From NCBI RefSeq assembly GCF_028747985.1, contig NZ_CP118108.1:3787501-3851500 (forward strand): a stretch of DNA of 64,000 bases, written 5' to 3'. This DNA comes from Paenibacillus urinalis (GTDB taxonomy: Bacteria > Bacillota > Bacilli > Paenibacillales > Paenibacillaceae). This document shows positions 27,680 to 35,566 of the stretch, piece after piece. Position 1 is the stretch's first letter, and each line of letters begins with the position of its first letter. The position numbers were made by a program, and so were the translations under genes. The notes under the pieces were generated by a model. It was given only the letters and a program-made list of their open reading frames with translations, was not told the origin of the DNA and did no database searches.

Positions 27680-28651
27680 ATGGAACCACTATTTACAGAA
27701 AAGGCTACATTTGCGGGAGGGTGCTTCTGGTGCATGGTCTCACCCTTTGAAGATCTTCCCGGCATTTTGAAGGTAAGATCAGGCTATACCGGAGGACATA
27801 CGGAGAATCCGACCTATGAAGAGGTATGCTCTGAAACGACAGGTCATGTGGAGGCTGTTCAGATCACTTATGATCCGAAAGTATTCCCTTATGAGAAGCT
27901 GTTAGCCTTGTTCTGGCAGCAGATTGATCCGACCGATGCCGGAGGACAATTTCATGACCGCGGGACTTCATACCAAACTGCCATCTTTTATCATACGGAA
28001 GAGCAGAAGGTGAAGGCGGAAGTATCCAAACAAGCGCTTGAAGCAAGTGGCAGATTTGATAAACCAATCTTTACGCCTATTCTGCCTGCTCAGACATTCT
28101 ATGAAGCAGAAGAGCACCACCAGGACTATCATAAGAAAAATCCAGCTCATTACAAACGTTATAGCAAAGGCTCAGGACGTGTGGATTTCATCGAAAACCA
28201 TTGGTCCCGGCCTATGAGCAAGGAACAGCTGAAAGAGCAGCTGAGCCCGATGCAATACAATGTCACTCAGAATAATGGGACTGAGCCTCCTTTCCAGAAT
28301 GAATTCTGGGATCATGAAGGAGAGGGAATCTATGTGGATATTGTATCCGGAGAACCTCTGTTCAGCTCACGTGACAAATACGATGCAGGCTGCGGCTGGC
28401 CCAGCTTTACGAGACCCCTTCGGGACTACAGTATTAAAGAAAAGACCGACTTGTCTCATTTCATGATTCGTACCGAGGTTAGAAGCCGTGAAGCTGATTC
28501 TCATCTGGGTCATGTATTTGACGATGGTCCTGGCGAGAACGGCCTTAGATACTGCATCAATTCTGCAGCACTAAGATTCGTTCCAAAAGAGGATCTAGAG
28601 AAAGAAGGCTACGCTGAGTACGTCCATTTATTTGAGAAAGAGAACAGCTGA
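27680..28651 (+). CDS. msrAB: Fused peptide methionine sulfoxide reductase A/B
   Basis: About 323 residues from ATG 27680 ([11 protein letters not shown]), with GGAG 10 bases upstream; the frame extends to 27641 but those residues are not part of the fold. The N-terminal MsrA half has the catalytic Cys15 in GGCFWC and reduces S-sulfoxides. The C-terminal MsrB half has AGCGWPSF and the catalytic Cys in [12 protein letters not shown] and reduces R-sulfoxides. The zinc-binding CxxC pairs of many MsrB proteins are absent, as in other fused forms. Cytoplasmic repair of oxidised methionine using thioredoxin. Confidence 0.95.
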   Translation: MEPLFTEKATFAGGCFWCMVSPFEDLPGILKVRSGYTGGHTENPTYEEVCSETTGHVEAVQITYDPKVFPYEKLLALFWQQIDPTDAGGQFHDRGTSYQTAIFYHTEEQKVKAEVSKQALEASGRFDKPIFTPILPAQTFYEAEEHHQDYHKKNPAHYKRYSKGSGRVDFIENHWSRPMSKEQLKEQLSPMQYNVTQNNGTEPPFQNEFWDHEGEGIYVDIVSGEPLFSSRDKYDAGCGWPSFTRPLRDYSIKEKTDLSHFMIRTEVRSREADSHLGHVFDDGPGENGLRYCINSAALRFVPKEDLEKEGYAEYVHLFEKENS

Positions 28652-28670
28652 GCATATTAGCCTCATTCAA

Positions 28671-28727
28671 TAGAAACGCAGGAGCATTAGAAACGCAGGA
28701 GCTGAAAAGCCCTGCGTTTTTTTGCCG
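28671..28727 (+). terminator. Terminator of msrAB with duplicated 5' arm
   Basis: AAACGCAGG pairs with CCTGCGTTT and is followed by T7. A 15-base stretch including this arm (TAGAAACGCAGGAGC) occurs twice in tandem (28671-28685 and 28688-28702), so either copy could form the stem. Confidence 0.8.
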
Positions 28728-28795
28728 TTGAAATTGATGTTAGGATACTAATGCTGAGTCTAGCAGCTCTGGACTAGTTAAATGTCCTGCACTAA

Positions 28796-29593
28796 CTAAA
28801 TCCAGCCCACTACAAGACTAATCCACAGAGCGAAGGGTACTAGAAGCAGCTGGGCTAGCAGCGTGCCGGCAAGACGTGACATCAGCATGCAGCCATATAC
28901 CCGGTTCATCTGCTCCAAACGAATCTCTCCCCTAAGTGATCGATCACTTAGAAGGGCGATTCGCGGGTCGATTAGCAGAGTCAGCAGAATCGTTGCCATA
29001 CCGTTAATTAAGCCCGAAGATTGTGAAGCAGCCATCGCCTGTTCGGGGTTTAGATAGGCTGCATATAAAGTGGCAAGAACGCCAACCGTATAAATAGCCG
29101 TCACCGACATGTTGAGGACCATCAGCCTTCTCGGCAGATTCCCACCGAAGCACGTCTGAAGCATGGAGAACCTAGGCCAAGAAATGTAGTGGAGTGCATT
29201 TTTCATCTTATTCATGGAGCATAAAGAAGCAAACATTCCAGGAATGGATCCTGACTTCTCCAAATGAACCACCAGCCTTGAGGACCATCTTACCATGGTT
29301 GGAAACATGAGAATGGCAATGACCGTCCCCACTGCTGCCGCTCCTAATATTAAGTGAAGCTGAGTTTGCAGCATACTGCTGTCTACGCCATTCGCCTTAT
29401 CCACCATTGAGCCAAGCAGCGGCCCTTGTGCCATATTCGAAGATCTTGAGACAAGGAGCAGCATGCCAGATAAAGACAAAGCAATCGTGATCCGCTTCGT
29501 TCTTAATCCGCCTAGCCTCAGCGCATAAGAAAGGCTGTCTGCAGCGTGAATGATCATCGTAAATATAAACGGCAGAGCCAGTTGAAGCAGCAT
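28796..29593 (-). CDS. amj: Lipid II flippase Amj
   Basis: 265 residues, about six membrane helices. The N-terminus (FIHAADSLSYALRLGG-like region, then SRSSNMAQGPLLGSMVDKA) matches B. subtilis Amj (YdaH), the flippase that substitutes for MurJ in moving lipid II across the membrane during peptidoglycan synthesis. The start has GAGGAGGGG upstream. It is divergent from a YdaT-like stress protein. In B. subtilis amj responds to envelope stress through SigM; I did not find a clear SigM promoter here. Confidence 0.88.
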   Translation of the reverse strand: MLLQLALPFIFTMIIHAADSLSYALRLGGLRTKRITIALSLSGMLLLVSRSSNMAQGPLLGSMVDKANGVDSSMLQTQLHLILGAAAVGTVIAILMFPTMVRWSSRLVVHLEKSGSIPGMFASLCSMNKMKNALHYISWPRFSMLQTCFGGNLPRRLMVLNMSVTAIYTVGVLATLYAAYLNPEQAMAASQSSGLINGMATILLTLLIDPRIALLSDRSLRGEIRLEQMNRVYGCMLMSRLAGTLLAQLLLVPFALWISLVVGWI

Positions 29594-29675
29594 GATCGAT
29601 TCCCCTCCTCATGTTTTTGTCAATTTGTTATCGGGTAAATAGATAGGAGATATCTAGTGAAGGGAGAGAACCATT

Positions 29676-30095
29676 ATGCCATGGAGCAAAAACGACTACC
29701 CTCCATCCATGAAAAATCTTGACCCCAGAATCCGTGAGAAAGCAGTGGAAATTGCCAATGCTTTACTTGAAGACGGATATGAGGAAGGCCGGGCGATTGC
29801 CATCGCTACCGCTCAAGCCAAGGAATGGGATGAGAATCATCCTGAAGGAAAGAACAGCTCTGGCGGCGGCAAAGACAGACCCGTTCATTCATCCGGTGAT
29901 CACCAGAATCTTCATGTTGTACCCTACGAAGATGGCTGGGCGATCAAAAAAGAAGGCAAAGACAAACCAGAGGATACGTATCACTTAAAAAATGAAGCAG
30001 AGGATGCGGCCCAGAAAATCGCGTCAGGTAAAGATATGAGAGTCATTATCCATGATAAACAAGGTAAAATTATGACCTCCAAGATCTATCACTAA
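29676..30095 (+). CDS. DUF2188 protein (YdaT-like)
   Basis: 139 residues. The N-terminal half (MPWSKNDYPPSMKNL...EEGRAIAIATAQAKEW) and the C-terminal DUF2188 half (HVVPYEDGWAIKKEGKDKP...VIIHDKQGKI) are joined by a Gly/Ser linker. This is the architecture of B. subtilis YdaT, a general-stress-type protein of unknown activity. The ATG at 29676 follows GAAGGGAGAGAACC. Soluble, hydrophilic and highly charged. Confidence 0.85.
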   Translation: MPWSKNDYPPSMKNLDPRIREKAVEIANALLEDGYEEGRAIAIATAQAKEWDENHPEGKNSSGGGKDRPVHSSGDHQNLHVVPYEDGWAIKKEGKDKPEDTYHLKNEAEDAAQKIASGKDMRVIIHDKQGKIMTSKIYH

Positions 30096-30116
30096 GCTTG
30101 TTACTGAGCAGCTAAG

Positions 30117-31043
30117 CTATGTAAGGATCAGCTTGGCTGCTCCTATAATCCCAGCTCTATTTCCTAATATGGCGGGCAGGATCGGAAGCGGCGGATGATC
30201 CGCAAATCCATCCATCGTGTACCTCTCTATATGTTTGCGTACCGGGCGGAGCAAGGCATCCCCCTGTTCTGAAATCGCACCGCCGATAATAATAGCGGGT
30301 GGATTATAGAGATGAATGAGATTTGTTAGACCGATGGCGATGAACTCGGCATAATCGTGGATAAGGATTTTTGCAGTTTCATTTCCCACCTCAGCTTGGG
30401 CAAACAATTGTCTGGGATCATCAGCCCAAGCAGGCTGTCCCGCTGCCAATGCCTGTCTTTTTAGGGCTGTAACTGAAGCATACTGCTCCCAGCAGCCTTT
30501 CGATCCACATGTACAGGGATTACCACCCCTATGGATAATCTGATGTCCGAAGGCACCTGCGTATCCACTTCTTCCCCGATAGGTATGGCCGTTTGTTATG
30601 ATACTGCCGCCTACACCCGTTCCGAGACTAACACATAAAAAATCAGTCAAACCTCTGCCTGCGCCCTGCCACATTTCTCCAATGGCGAGTACGTTCACAT
30701 CATTCTCCAGCTGTGCAGGGAGGTGGAGTCTTCGCTCCATTTCCGCTCTTAACGGAGTTCCTTTCCAATCTGGCAAATTCGCTGTTGCACTACCGATGGC
30801 CCCGTCTAACGTGATGAACCCTGCTGTTCCCATTCCGATTCCTGTTACTTCGATATTTGTATAATTCCGGGCCTGCTCCATGCAGCTTGCAGCCGCTTCG
30901 GCAATGGAGTCAAGCAGCTGATCCTTGCCCTTCTCTGCATTTGTCGGAGCCATCATATCGTACAGAATGACTCCATCCTCTCGTACAAGCCCGGCCTTTA
31001 TATTCGTTCCTCCAATATCCAGTCCCACTGCAGCCTGAAGCAT
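30117..31043 (-). CDS. ROK-family sugar kinase (glucokinase-like)
   Basis: About 308 residues from ATG 31043 (AGAGGA 7 bases upstream). ATP site GLDIGGTNIKAGLV, catalytic Asp in LENDVNVLAIGE, and the ROK zinc motif (GNPCTCGSKGCWEQ) with the preceding His. There is no N-terminal HTH, so it is an enzyme rather than a repressor. It phosphorylates glucose or a related hexose in the cytoplasm. It starts 24 bases downstream of a phosphotransferase-like gene on the same strand. Confidence 0.93.
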   Translation of the reverse strand: MLQAAVGLDIGGTNIKAGLVREDGVILYDMMAPTNAEKGKDQLLDSIAEAAASCMEQARNYTNIEVTGIGMGTAGFITLDGAIGSATANLPDWKGTPLRAEMERRLHLPAQLENDVNVLAIGEMWQGAGRGLTDFLCVSLGTGVGGSIITNGHTYRGRSGYAGAFGHQIIHRGGNPCTCGSKGCWEQYASVTALKRQALAAGQPAWADDPRQLFAQAEVGNETAKILIHDYAEFIAIGLTNLIHLYNPPAIIIGGAISEQGDALLRPVRKHIERYTMDGFADHPPLPILPAILGNRAGIIGAAKLILT

Positions 31044-31067
31044 AACCGTCCTCTCCCTTCCTCGCAT

Positions 31068-31952
31068 TCAGCCCAATAATCGTTTATATTTCGTTATGTC
31101 TGCCATCATTTGATTAACGTAATTCGTCGTTTGTTCTGTTTCGCCGTACTCCGCAAGAACGGCTGCTGCTCCCCTTACCAACCACAGGATCATATTTTCG
31201 AGAAGCAAGCTTTGTTCCAGTTTTACACCGCTCTGTTCATAACCTTTTTTAAAATCTGAAATAGAACTAGCAGCCTGTTGATCTGTCCATGCCTTACTGA
31301 TTGACGAAGTTAATAGTGCAGCTGCATCAAAATGATAATCACCTGTTCTCACTTCTCCAAAATCAATAATATACACCGATGATGAATGAAAAATAACATT
31401 CCAGATGCCAAGATCGGCATGAATAATTTCTTCTCTTCGTTGCTGCGTCTCAAGACAAGCGGTTACATATTGTTCAAGAGACGTCTTTAAATTATCAGAT
31501 ATATTGTGAGATACCGTTGCAGTATTCCAGCTGCATTCCAGAGAAAATCGGTCTTCTTGCTCTTGAATTGTCGTATACCTCAATACGGTATGCAGGATGC
31601 CCATAGCATTGCCCATTTGCAGGAACTTGTCCTGAACAGAGACCTTATCCGGCTTTAAATATTGCTGAAGATTGTATATACTGCCTTGAACCTCTATATA
31701 TCCATTTTCATTTCGACCAGGAAGCATGTATGGACTAATCTGATTCGCTGCAGTTCTATGAGATATTTCAAATTCGCAGGTCGCTTGATGTTTACTTCTT
31801 AGTCGTCTTATAACGAATTGTTGTCCTTGTGCGGTTTCTAAAAGGCGGGCATCAGATGTACGCCCAGTAGATATAGGAACAAGCCCTTTGACTTCTTCGA
31901 GCTCATAGTGTGCTTCTAAGCTTCTAAGCAGAGACCCTTCTGAAATATGCAA
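31068..31952 (-). CDS. Aminoglycoside/choline kinase-like phosphotransferase
   Basis: About 294 residues starting at a TTG (31952) with AAAGGAG 7 bases upstream; the GTG start at 31988 lacks a ribosome site. Protein-kinase-like fold with the Brenner motif HADLGIWNVIF and the metal-binding IDFGEVRTGDYHFD. The family includes aminoglycoside phosphotransferases, homoserine kinase ThrB2 and spore-coat CotS-like kinases. There is no evidence for antibiotic resistance here. Substrate unknown; co-transcription with the ROK kinase is likely. Confidence 0.85.
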   Translation of the reverse strand: MHISEGSLLRSLEAHYELEEVKGLVPISTGRTSDARLLETAQGQQFVIRRLRSKHQATCEFEISHRTAANQISPYMLPGRNENGYIEVQGSIYNLQQYLKPDKVSVQDKFLQMGNAMGILHTVLRYTTIQEQEDRFSLECSWNTATVSHNISDNLKTSLEQYVTACLETQQRREEIIHADLGIWNVIFHSSSVYIIDFGEVRTGDYHFDAAALLTSSISKAWTDQQAASSISDFKKGYEQSGVKLEQSLLLENMILWLVRGAAAVLAEYGETEQTTNYVNQMMADITKYKRLLG

Positions 31953-32054
31953 TTTGTTTCTCCTTTTTAAAATTGTAAAGAATAACACCTTCCAGTCCCT
32001 CTATGTTATCCTTTAAAGTAAGAATATGTAAAGTGACTCCATAGGAAAAGCAAA

Positions 32055-32083
32055 AAGCCGCACATTAAATAATGTTACGGCTT
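32055..32083 (-). terminator. Terminator at the end of yetF
   Basis: Stem AAGCCG/CGGCTT extended by AACATT/AATGT; it includes the stop codon of the 3' yetF frame and is followed by TTTTTG on the minus strand. Confidence 0.75.
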
Positions 32084-32937
32084 GTGTGGAGATTTATAAG
32101 CATGCATTGCATTGTTCAGTTGATCTAATGCTTGCTGGTATTCCAGCTTGTCTTTCTCATAAACCGATAACTGTCTTCGCATGATTAAATCATCCTGCAT
32201 TCGCTTGACCAGCTCTGCAATCTGATCGTTTGGCTTCGAGGTCGTCGGTTTAGGCAAAGAGTCCTTTCCTGTCTGTACGGTAAGCTCTCCTTGACTGTCT
32301 ACCTGTCCTATAAATACCTCTTTCAGCGGCAGATCCAGTCTGCGGAGCTCTTTATGAACCCAATCTTCATTATGTCCCGAAGAGGATAACGAATCAGGTA
32401 AAATATGTCCGTCGATGATAATGGTTTTTGGCTCTTGCTCGGAAGACAGCTGATAGCCTAACAGATCGGCAGTAAGAGGTTGATGCTCTTTTTTGAGCAG
32501 CACGTTAATTTCTCCGCTCTGCTCCATCACTGCGAACTCCACATCAGCTACCCTGAACACATCTTTTTTACGCAGCTGTTCTAGAAATTCATCCACCGTG
32601 AGACGTTCTTTTTTCAAATTGTCTGCAAGCAAAGCCCCTTTCTCAACCAACACCGTTGCTTTGCCGTCTACGATATCCCTTAATTTTTTCTCTTCATCGT
32701 GGCATACTCAGCTACTGTAGATACGGCAACCCATACAAACAAAGCTACAAACCCTAAGTACCATGTATTATCAACGTCAAGCGAGATATAACCGACCAAG
32801 TTTCCGAGTGTAATACCTGTAATATATTCAAATAGTGATAATTGGGAAATCTGACGTTTACCTAATATTTTGGTGATCAGGAACAGGACGGTTACCGATG
32901 CCAATGTTCTGATCGAAACCTCCAGCCAATCAGGCAT
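32075..32937 (-). pseudogene. yetF: DUF421 membrane protein (YetF-like), frameshifted
   Basis: Two frames together make one DUF421 protein. The 5' frame (ATG 32937, GGAGG 9 bases upstream, to stop at 32680) carries the membrane part with the signature LGKRQISQLSLFEYITGITLGN. The 3' frame (32653-32075) carries the cytoplasmic part LVEKGALLADNLKKERLTVDEFLEQLRKKDVF. The break is in a run of six A near 32685. One more A would restore a continuous reading KRKKLRDIVDGKATVLVEKG, as the family has at this position. So it is a one-base deletion, a sequencing error, or a -1 frameshift on A-AAA-AAT. Intact YetF-type proteins are found in sporulating Bacillota; function poorly known. Confidence 0.85.
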
Positions 32938-32972
32938 ATTTGTTCGCCTCCCTAATGGATGGTTTGTATTTT

Positions 32973-33145
32973 GATGAATCCATATGTCCTCTGTAAAAGG
33001 CATACAAATCCCATTTGATGAATCCAGATACCTCATTACATGGGATATGAATTCCATTTTGATGAATCCATATCCCTCATTACAGGGGATATGAATTCCA
33101 TTTTGATGAATTCAGATCCCTTAATACATGGGATATGAATTCATC
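32973..33145. repeat. Four 44-bp tandem hairpin repeats between pyk and yetF
   Basis: Copies begin at 32973, 33017, 33061 and 33105, an exact 44-base period. Each has the form GATGAATCC-ATATCCC ... GGGATATGAATTC, so each can fold as a hairpin. The copy next to pyk has 16-bp arms with one mismatch and a 9-base loop. The array starts at the pyk stop codon and ends about 35 bases before the yetF start. Confidence 0.9.
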
Positions 33146-34559
33146 ATACCTCAACAATTTTGATCAAATTTGTCGTTCCCGATCTTCCGATCGGCACACC
33201 TGCGGACAACACTACCGTATCCCCTGGCTCCACAAACCCCTTCATCGCTGCGTTTCGTGTCACCGATTCAAACATCTCGTCTGTTGTTGTCACCTTCTCA
33301 CCCAAGTACGGAAAAACGCCTGAGTACAAGCATAATTTAGGCAGCACCTCAGGGTTGGATGTGATTGCCAGGATAGGAGCCTTCGGACGATACTTCGATA
33401 TCATTCTCGCAGTAAACCCGCTGCCTGTAGATGTAATAATTACCTTTGCTCCCAGCTCAAGTGATGCACTTACTGCACTTTGACTGATAACCTCGGTAAT
33501 TTTAGTTGCATGCAGCTCTCTTTTCTTAAAGAATTCACTTCTATAATCAATAAGTGATTCAGCCTTCTTAGCTACAGCAGCCATCGTCCTCACAGATTCC
33601 ACCGGGTACTTCCCGGCTGCTGATTCTCCCGACAGCATCACGACGTCGGCTCCCTGCAGAACTGCATTTGATACATCGCTGACTTCAGCACGGGTTGGGC
33701 GAGGATTCACCTGCATGGAATCCAGCATATGTGTAGCCACAATGACAGGCTTCCCTGCCAGATTGCATTTTTGGATAAGCTCGATCTGAACCATCGGAAC
33801 ATCCTCAATCGGCACCTCGACTCCCAAATCACCTCGAGCCACCATAATCCCGTCCGACGCTTCAATAATCTCATTGATCCGATCCACGCCCTCTTGATTC
33901 TCGATTTTGGCATAAATCTGGACATGCTCTGCCTTGTTTTGTTTAAGAATTGATCGGATCTCTTCGATATCTGCTCCTTTGCGCACAAAGGACGCGGCAA
34001 TCATCTCCACATTGTTCTCGAGCCCAAAAGCTATATGCTTTTTATCTCGCTCGGTTACCCCTGGCAGTGTCGTTTTAATTCCCGGAAGATTCACACCTTT
34101 TCTAGGCTTTAGTACTCCACCATTCAGGATTTTGCAGTGTATATCCGGTCCAGTAACCTCCATCACTTCAAGTCCTATCAATCCGTCATCAATGAGTACG
34201 ATGTTACCTGGTTTAACGACGAGATTCATCTCGGCATAATTCACACTGATACGTTTGGTGTCACCGAGTATTTCTTCTGTAGTTAATATGAGTTCTTCCC
34301 CCGTCATGAGCTGGACAGAGGCTTCTTTTAATTTTCCGATACGAATCTCAGGTCCTTTGATATCAATCATAATCGGTACAAATGTGTTCATTTCCTCTGC
34401 TGCCTGCCGTACTCTCTTCATCCGCTGAACATGGTCATCTGGTTCGCCATGTGCCATGTTCAAACGCGCCACGGTCATTCCTTGCTGAATCATTTGCTTT
34501 AACAGCTCAATGGAGTCGCATGCCGGCCCCATCGTACAGATTATTTTTGTTTTAAGCAT
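33144..34559 (-). CDS. pyk: Pyruvate kinase
   Basis: 471 residues. Substrate and metal motifs: TMGPACDS, ARLNMAHGEPDDH, IDIKGPEIRIG, MVARGDLGVEVP and the cation site MLDSMQVNPRPTRAEVSDVSNAV. It makes pyruvate and ATP from phosphoenolpyruvate in glycolysis. It lacks the extra C-terminal PEP-utiliser domain seen in B. subtilis-type enzymes (about 585 residues). In the signature ATHMLDSM, other family members often have Glu in place of Asp. Not clustered with pfkA here, so it may be a second pyruvate kinase. Confidence 0.95.
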   Translation of the reverse strand: MLKTKIICTMGPACDSIELLKQMIQQGMTVARLNMAHGEPDDHVQRMKRVRQAAEEMNTFVPIMIDIKGPEIRIGKLKEASVQLMTGEELILTTEEILGDTKRISVNYAEMNLVVKPGNIVLIDDGLIGLEVMEVTGPDIHCKILNGGVLKPRKGVNLPGIKTTLPGVTERDKKHIAFGLENNVEMIAASFVRKGADIEEIRSILKQNKAEHVQIYAKIENQEGVDRINEIIEASDGIMVARGDLGVEVPIEDVPMVQIELIQKCNLAGKPVIVATHMLDSMQVNPRPTRAEVSDVSNAVLQGADVVMLSGESAAGKYPVESVRTMAAVAKKAESLIDYRSEFFKKRELHATKITEVISQSAVSASLELGAKVIITSTGSGFTARMISKYRPKAPILAITSNPEVLPKLCLYSGVFPYLGEKVTTTDEMFESVTRNAAMKGFVEPGDTVVLSAGVPIGRSGTTNLIKIVEV

Positions 34560-34680
34560 TCTTTCTCCTCACTTGTCGATAAGATTTAACCGTCAGGATC
34601 TGCATTATTAATGCAGTCTCCTCCCGTAACAAAATGGTTCCTCTGTGAAGTATGTGTTCTCTCTAAAAAAATCATGTATA

Positions 34681-34998
34681 GGGCGTTCCATTTTTGGCTC
34701 CCTCTCTCCGGTTGCTTCGCAAAAGTTGTTCAGGTTCCAAGAATTCCACTCGAAGGAGGAGAACCGAGTTCGTTTTCTCGGCGGGCGTTCCATTTTTGGC
34801 TCCTTCTCTCCGGTTGCTTCGCAAAAGTCGTTCAGGTTCCAAAAATTCCACTCGGTAGGGGAGAACGAGTTCGTTTTCTCGGCGGGCGTTTCATTTTTGG
34901 CTCCTCTCTCCGGTTGCTTCGCAAAAGTCGTTCAGGTTCCAGAAGTTCCACTCGGGAGGAGAACCGAGTTCGTTTTCTCGGCGGGCGTTCCATTTTTG
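34681..34998. repeat. Three and a fraction tandem copies of a ~101-bp repeat
   Basis: Copies start at 34681, 34783, 34884 and (partial) 34983, with periods of 102, 101 and 99. Each reads GGGCGTTCCATTTTTGG, then CTCTCCGGTTGCTTCGCAAA, then GTTCAGGTTCCA, then CCGAGTTCGTTTTCTCGGC, the last forming a 5-bp hairpin. They fill the gene-less stretch between pyk and the DUF1854 gene. The open frames across it are products of the repeat, not genes. The 120 bases 34560-34680 must hold the pyk promoter, which I could not define. Confidence 0.9.
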
Positions 34999-35019
34999 AA
35001 ACAAACAAGCATACAAAGA

Positions 35020-35047
35020 ACCGATACATTTACACCGCTGTATCGGT
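35020..35047 (-). terminator. Terminator of the ABC exporter/DUF1854 operon
   Basis: A 9-bp perfect stem (ACCGATACA/TGTATCGGT, 10-base loop) followed by TCTTTG on the minus strand, 19 bases past the DUF1854 stop. Confidence 0.7.
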
Positions 35048-35065
35048 CTTTGTCATAAACGGTAT

Positions 35066-35566
35066 TTAGATTACGTCTGTCAGTTGCTTTCTACTATGCT
35101 GATCAAGCGCTCTCCAATCGAGAATTTCGCAGCGCTTACCGTTTATATCCGTTAATATCAATCGTCCCTCGCCAGGGTACTGCACATGCTCGTGTAAATT
35201 ACGCATGGCCATGCGTGTTGGGCCGAGTGTCGTCTGCAGCTCCCAGACCCAGAGCTCTGATTTTTCTTTGACACTATCTACTCGGGTTACTCTCGGCAGG
35301 AAATATCGAAATTGCAGTTCTCTCCCCAATTCCTCTGCACTTTCATCATCCAGCTGACTTATATCCTCAATAATTCCGAGTTCATCTCCCTTCGCATTAC
35401 GAATGGAGATATATTGAGAAGTGTACTTGAAAGGAAAAGTTCGATAGACTAAAATTTCAGAATACAGTGCGCCTTCTATAACTCCCTGTAAAACACCTCC
35501 CGGCCCCCGGCTGAACATGACATCCGCTGGCTGAAGAAAGTGAATATCGTAAGGATCTCGTTCCAT
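35066..35566 (-). CDS. DUF1854 protein, partner of ABC exporter
   Basis: 166 residues. Recognisable DUF1854 pieces: VYRTFPFKYTSQYISIRNAKGDELGIIEDI, RYFLPRVTRVDSVKEK, LWVWELQTTLGP and the C-terminal DINGKRCEILDW. Its ATG overlaps the ABC gene stop (TAATG), so the two are translated together. DUF1854 proteins occur beside type-1 ABC exporters, in some proteobacteria in cyanophycin-related loci. The biochemical role is unknown. No signal peptide or membrane segment, so it should act on the cytoplasmic face. Confidence 0.85.
   Translation of the reverse strand: MERDPYDIHFLQPADVMFSRGPGGVLQGVIEGALYSEILVYRTFPFKYTSQYISIRNAKGDELGIIEDISQLDDESAEELGRELQFRYFLPRVTRVDSVKEKSELWVWELQTTLGPTRMAMRNLHEHVQYPGEGRLILTDINGKRCEILDWRALDQHSRKQLTDVI

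Noticed and set aside
31068..31952. Aminoglycoside resistance gene
   Set aside because: The family is broad and the context is metabolic; no resistance-island features.
32973..33145. 44-bp repeats as a CRISPR array
   Set aside because: No unique spacers; copies are directly tandem with no interspersed sequence and no cas genes nearby.
34611..35069. Open frames across the 101-bp repeat tract (both strands, up to 152 codons)
   Set aside because: They repeat the same motif because of the tandem DNA, lack ribosome sites, and differ between copies by frame-changing lengths.
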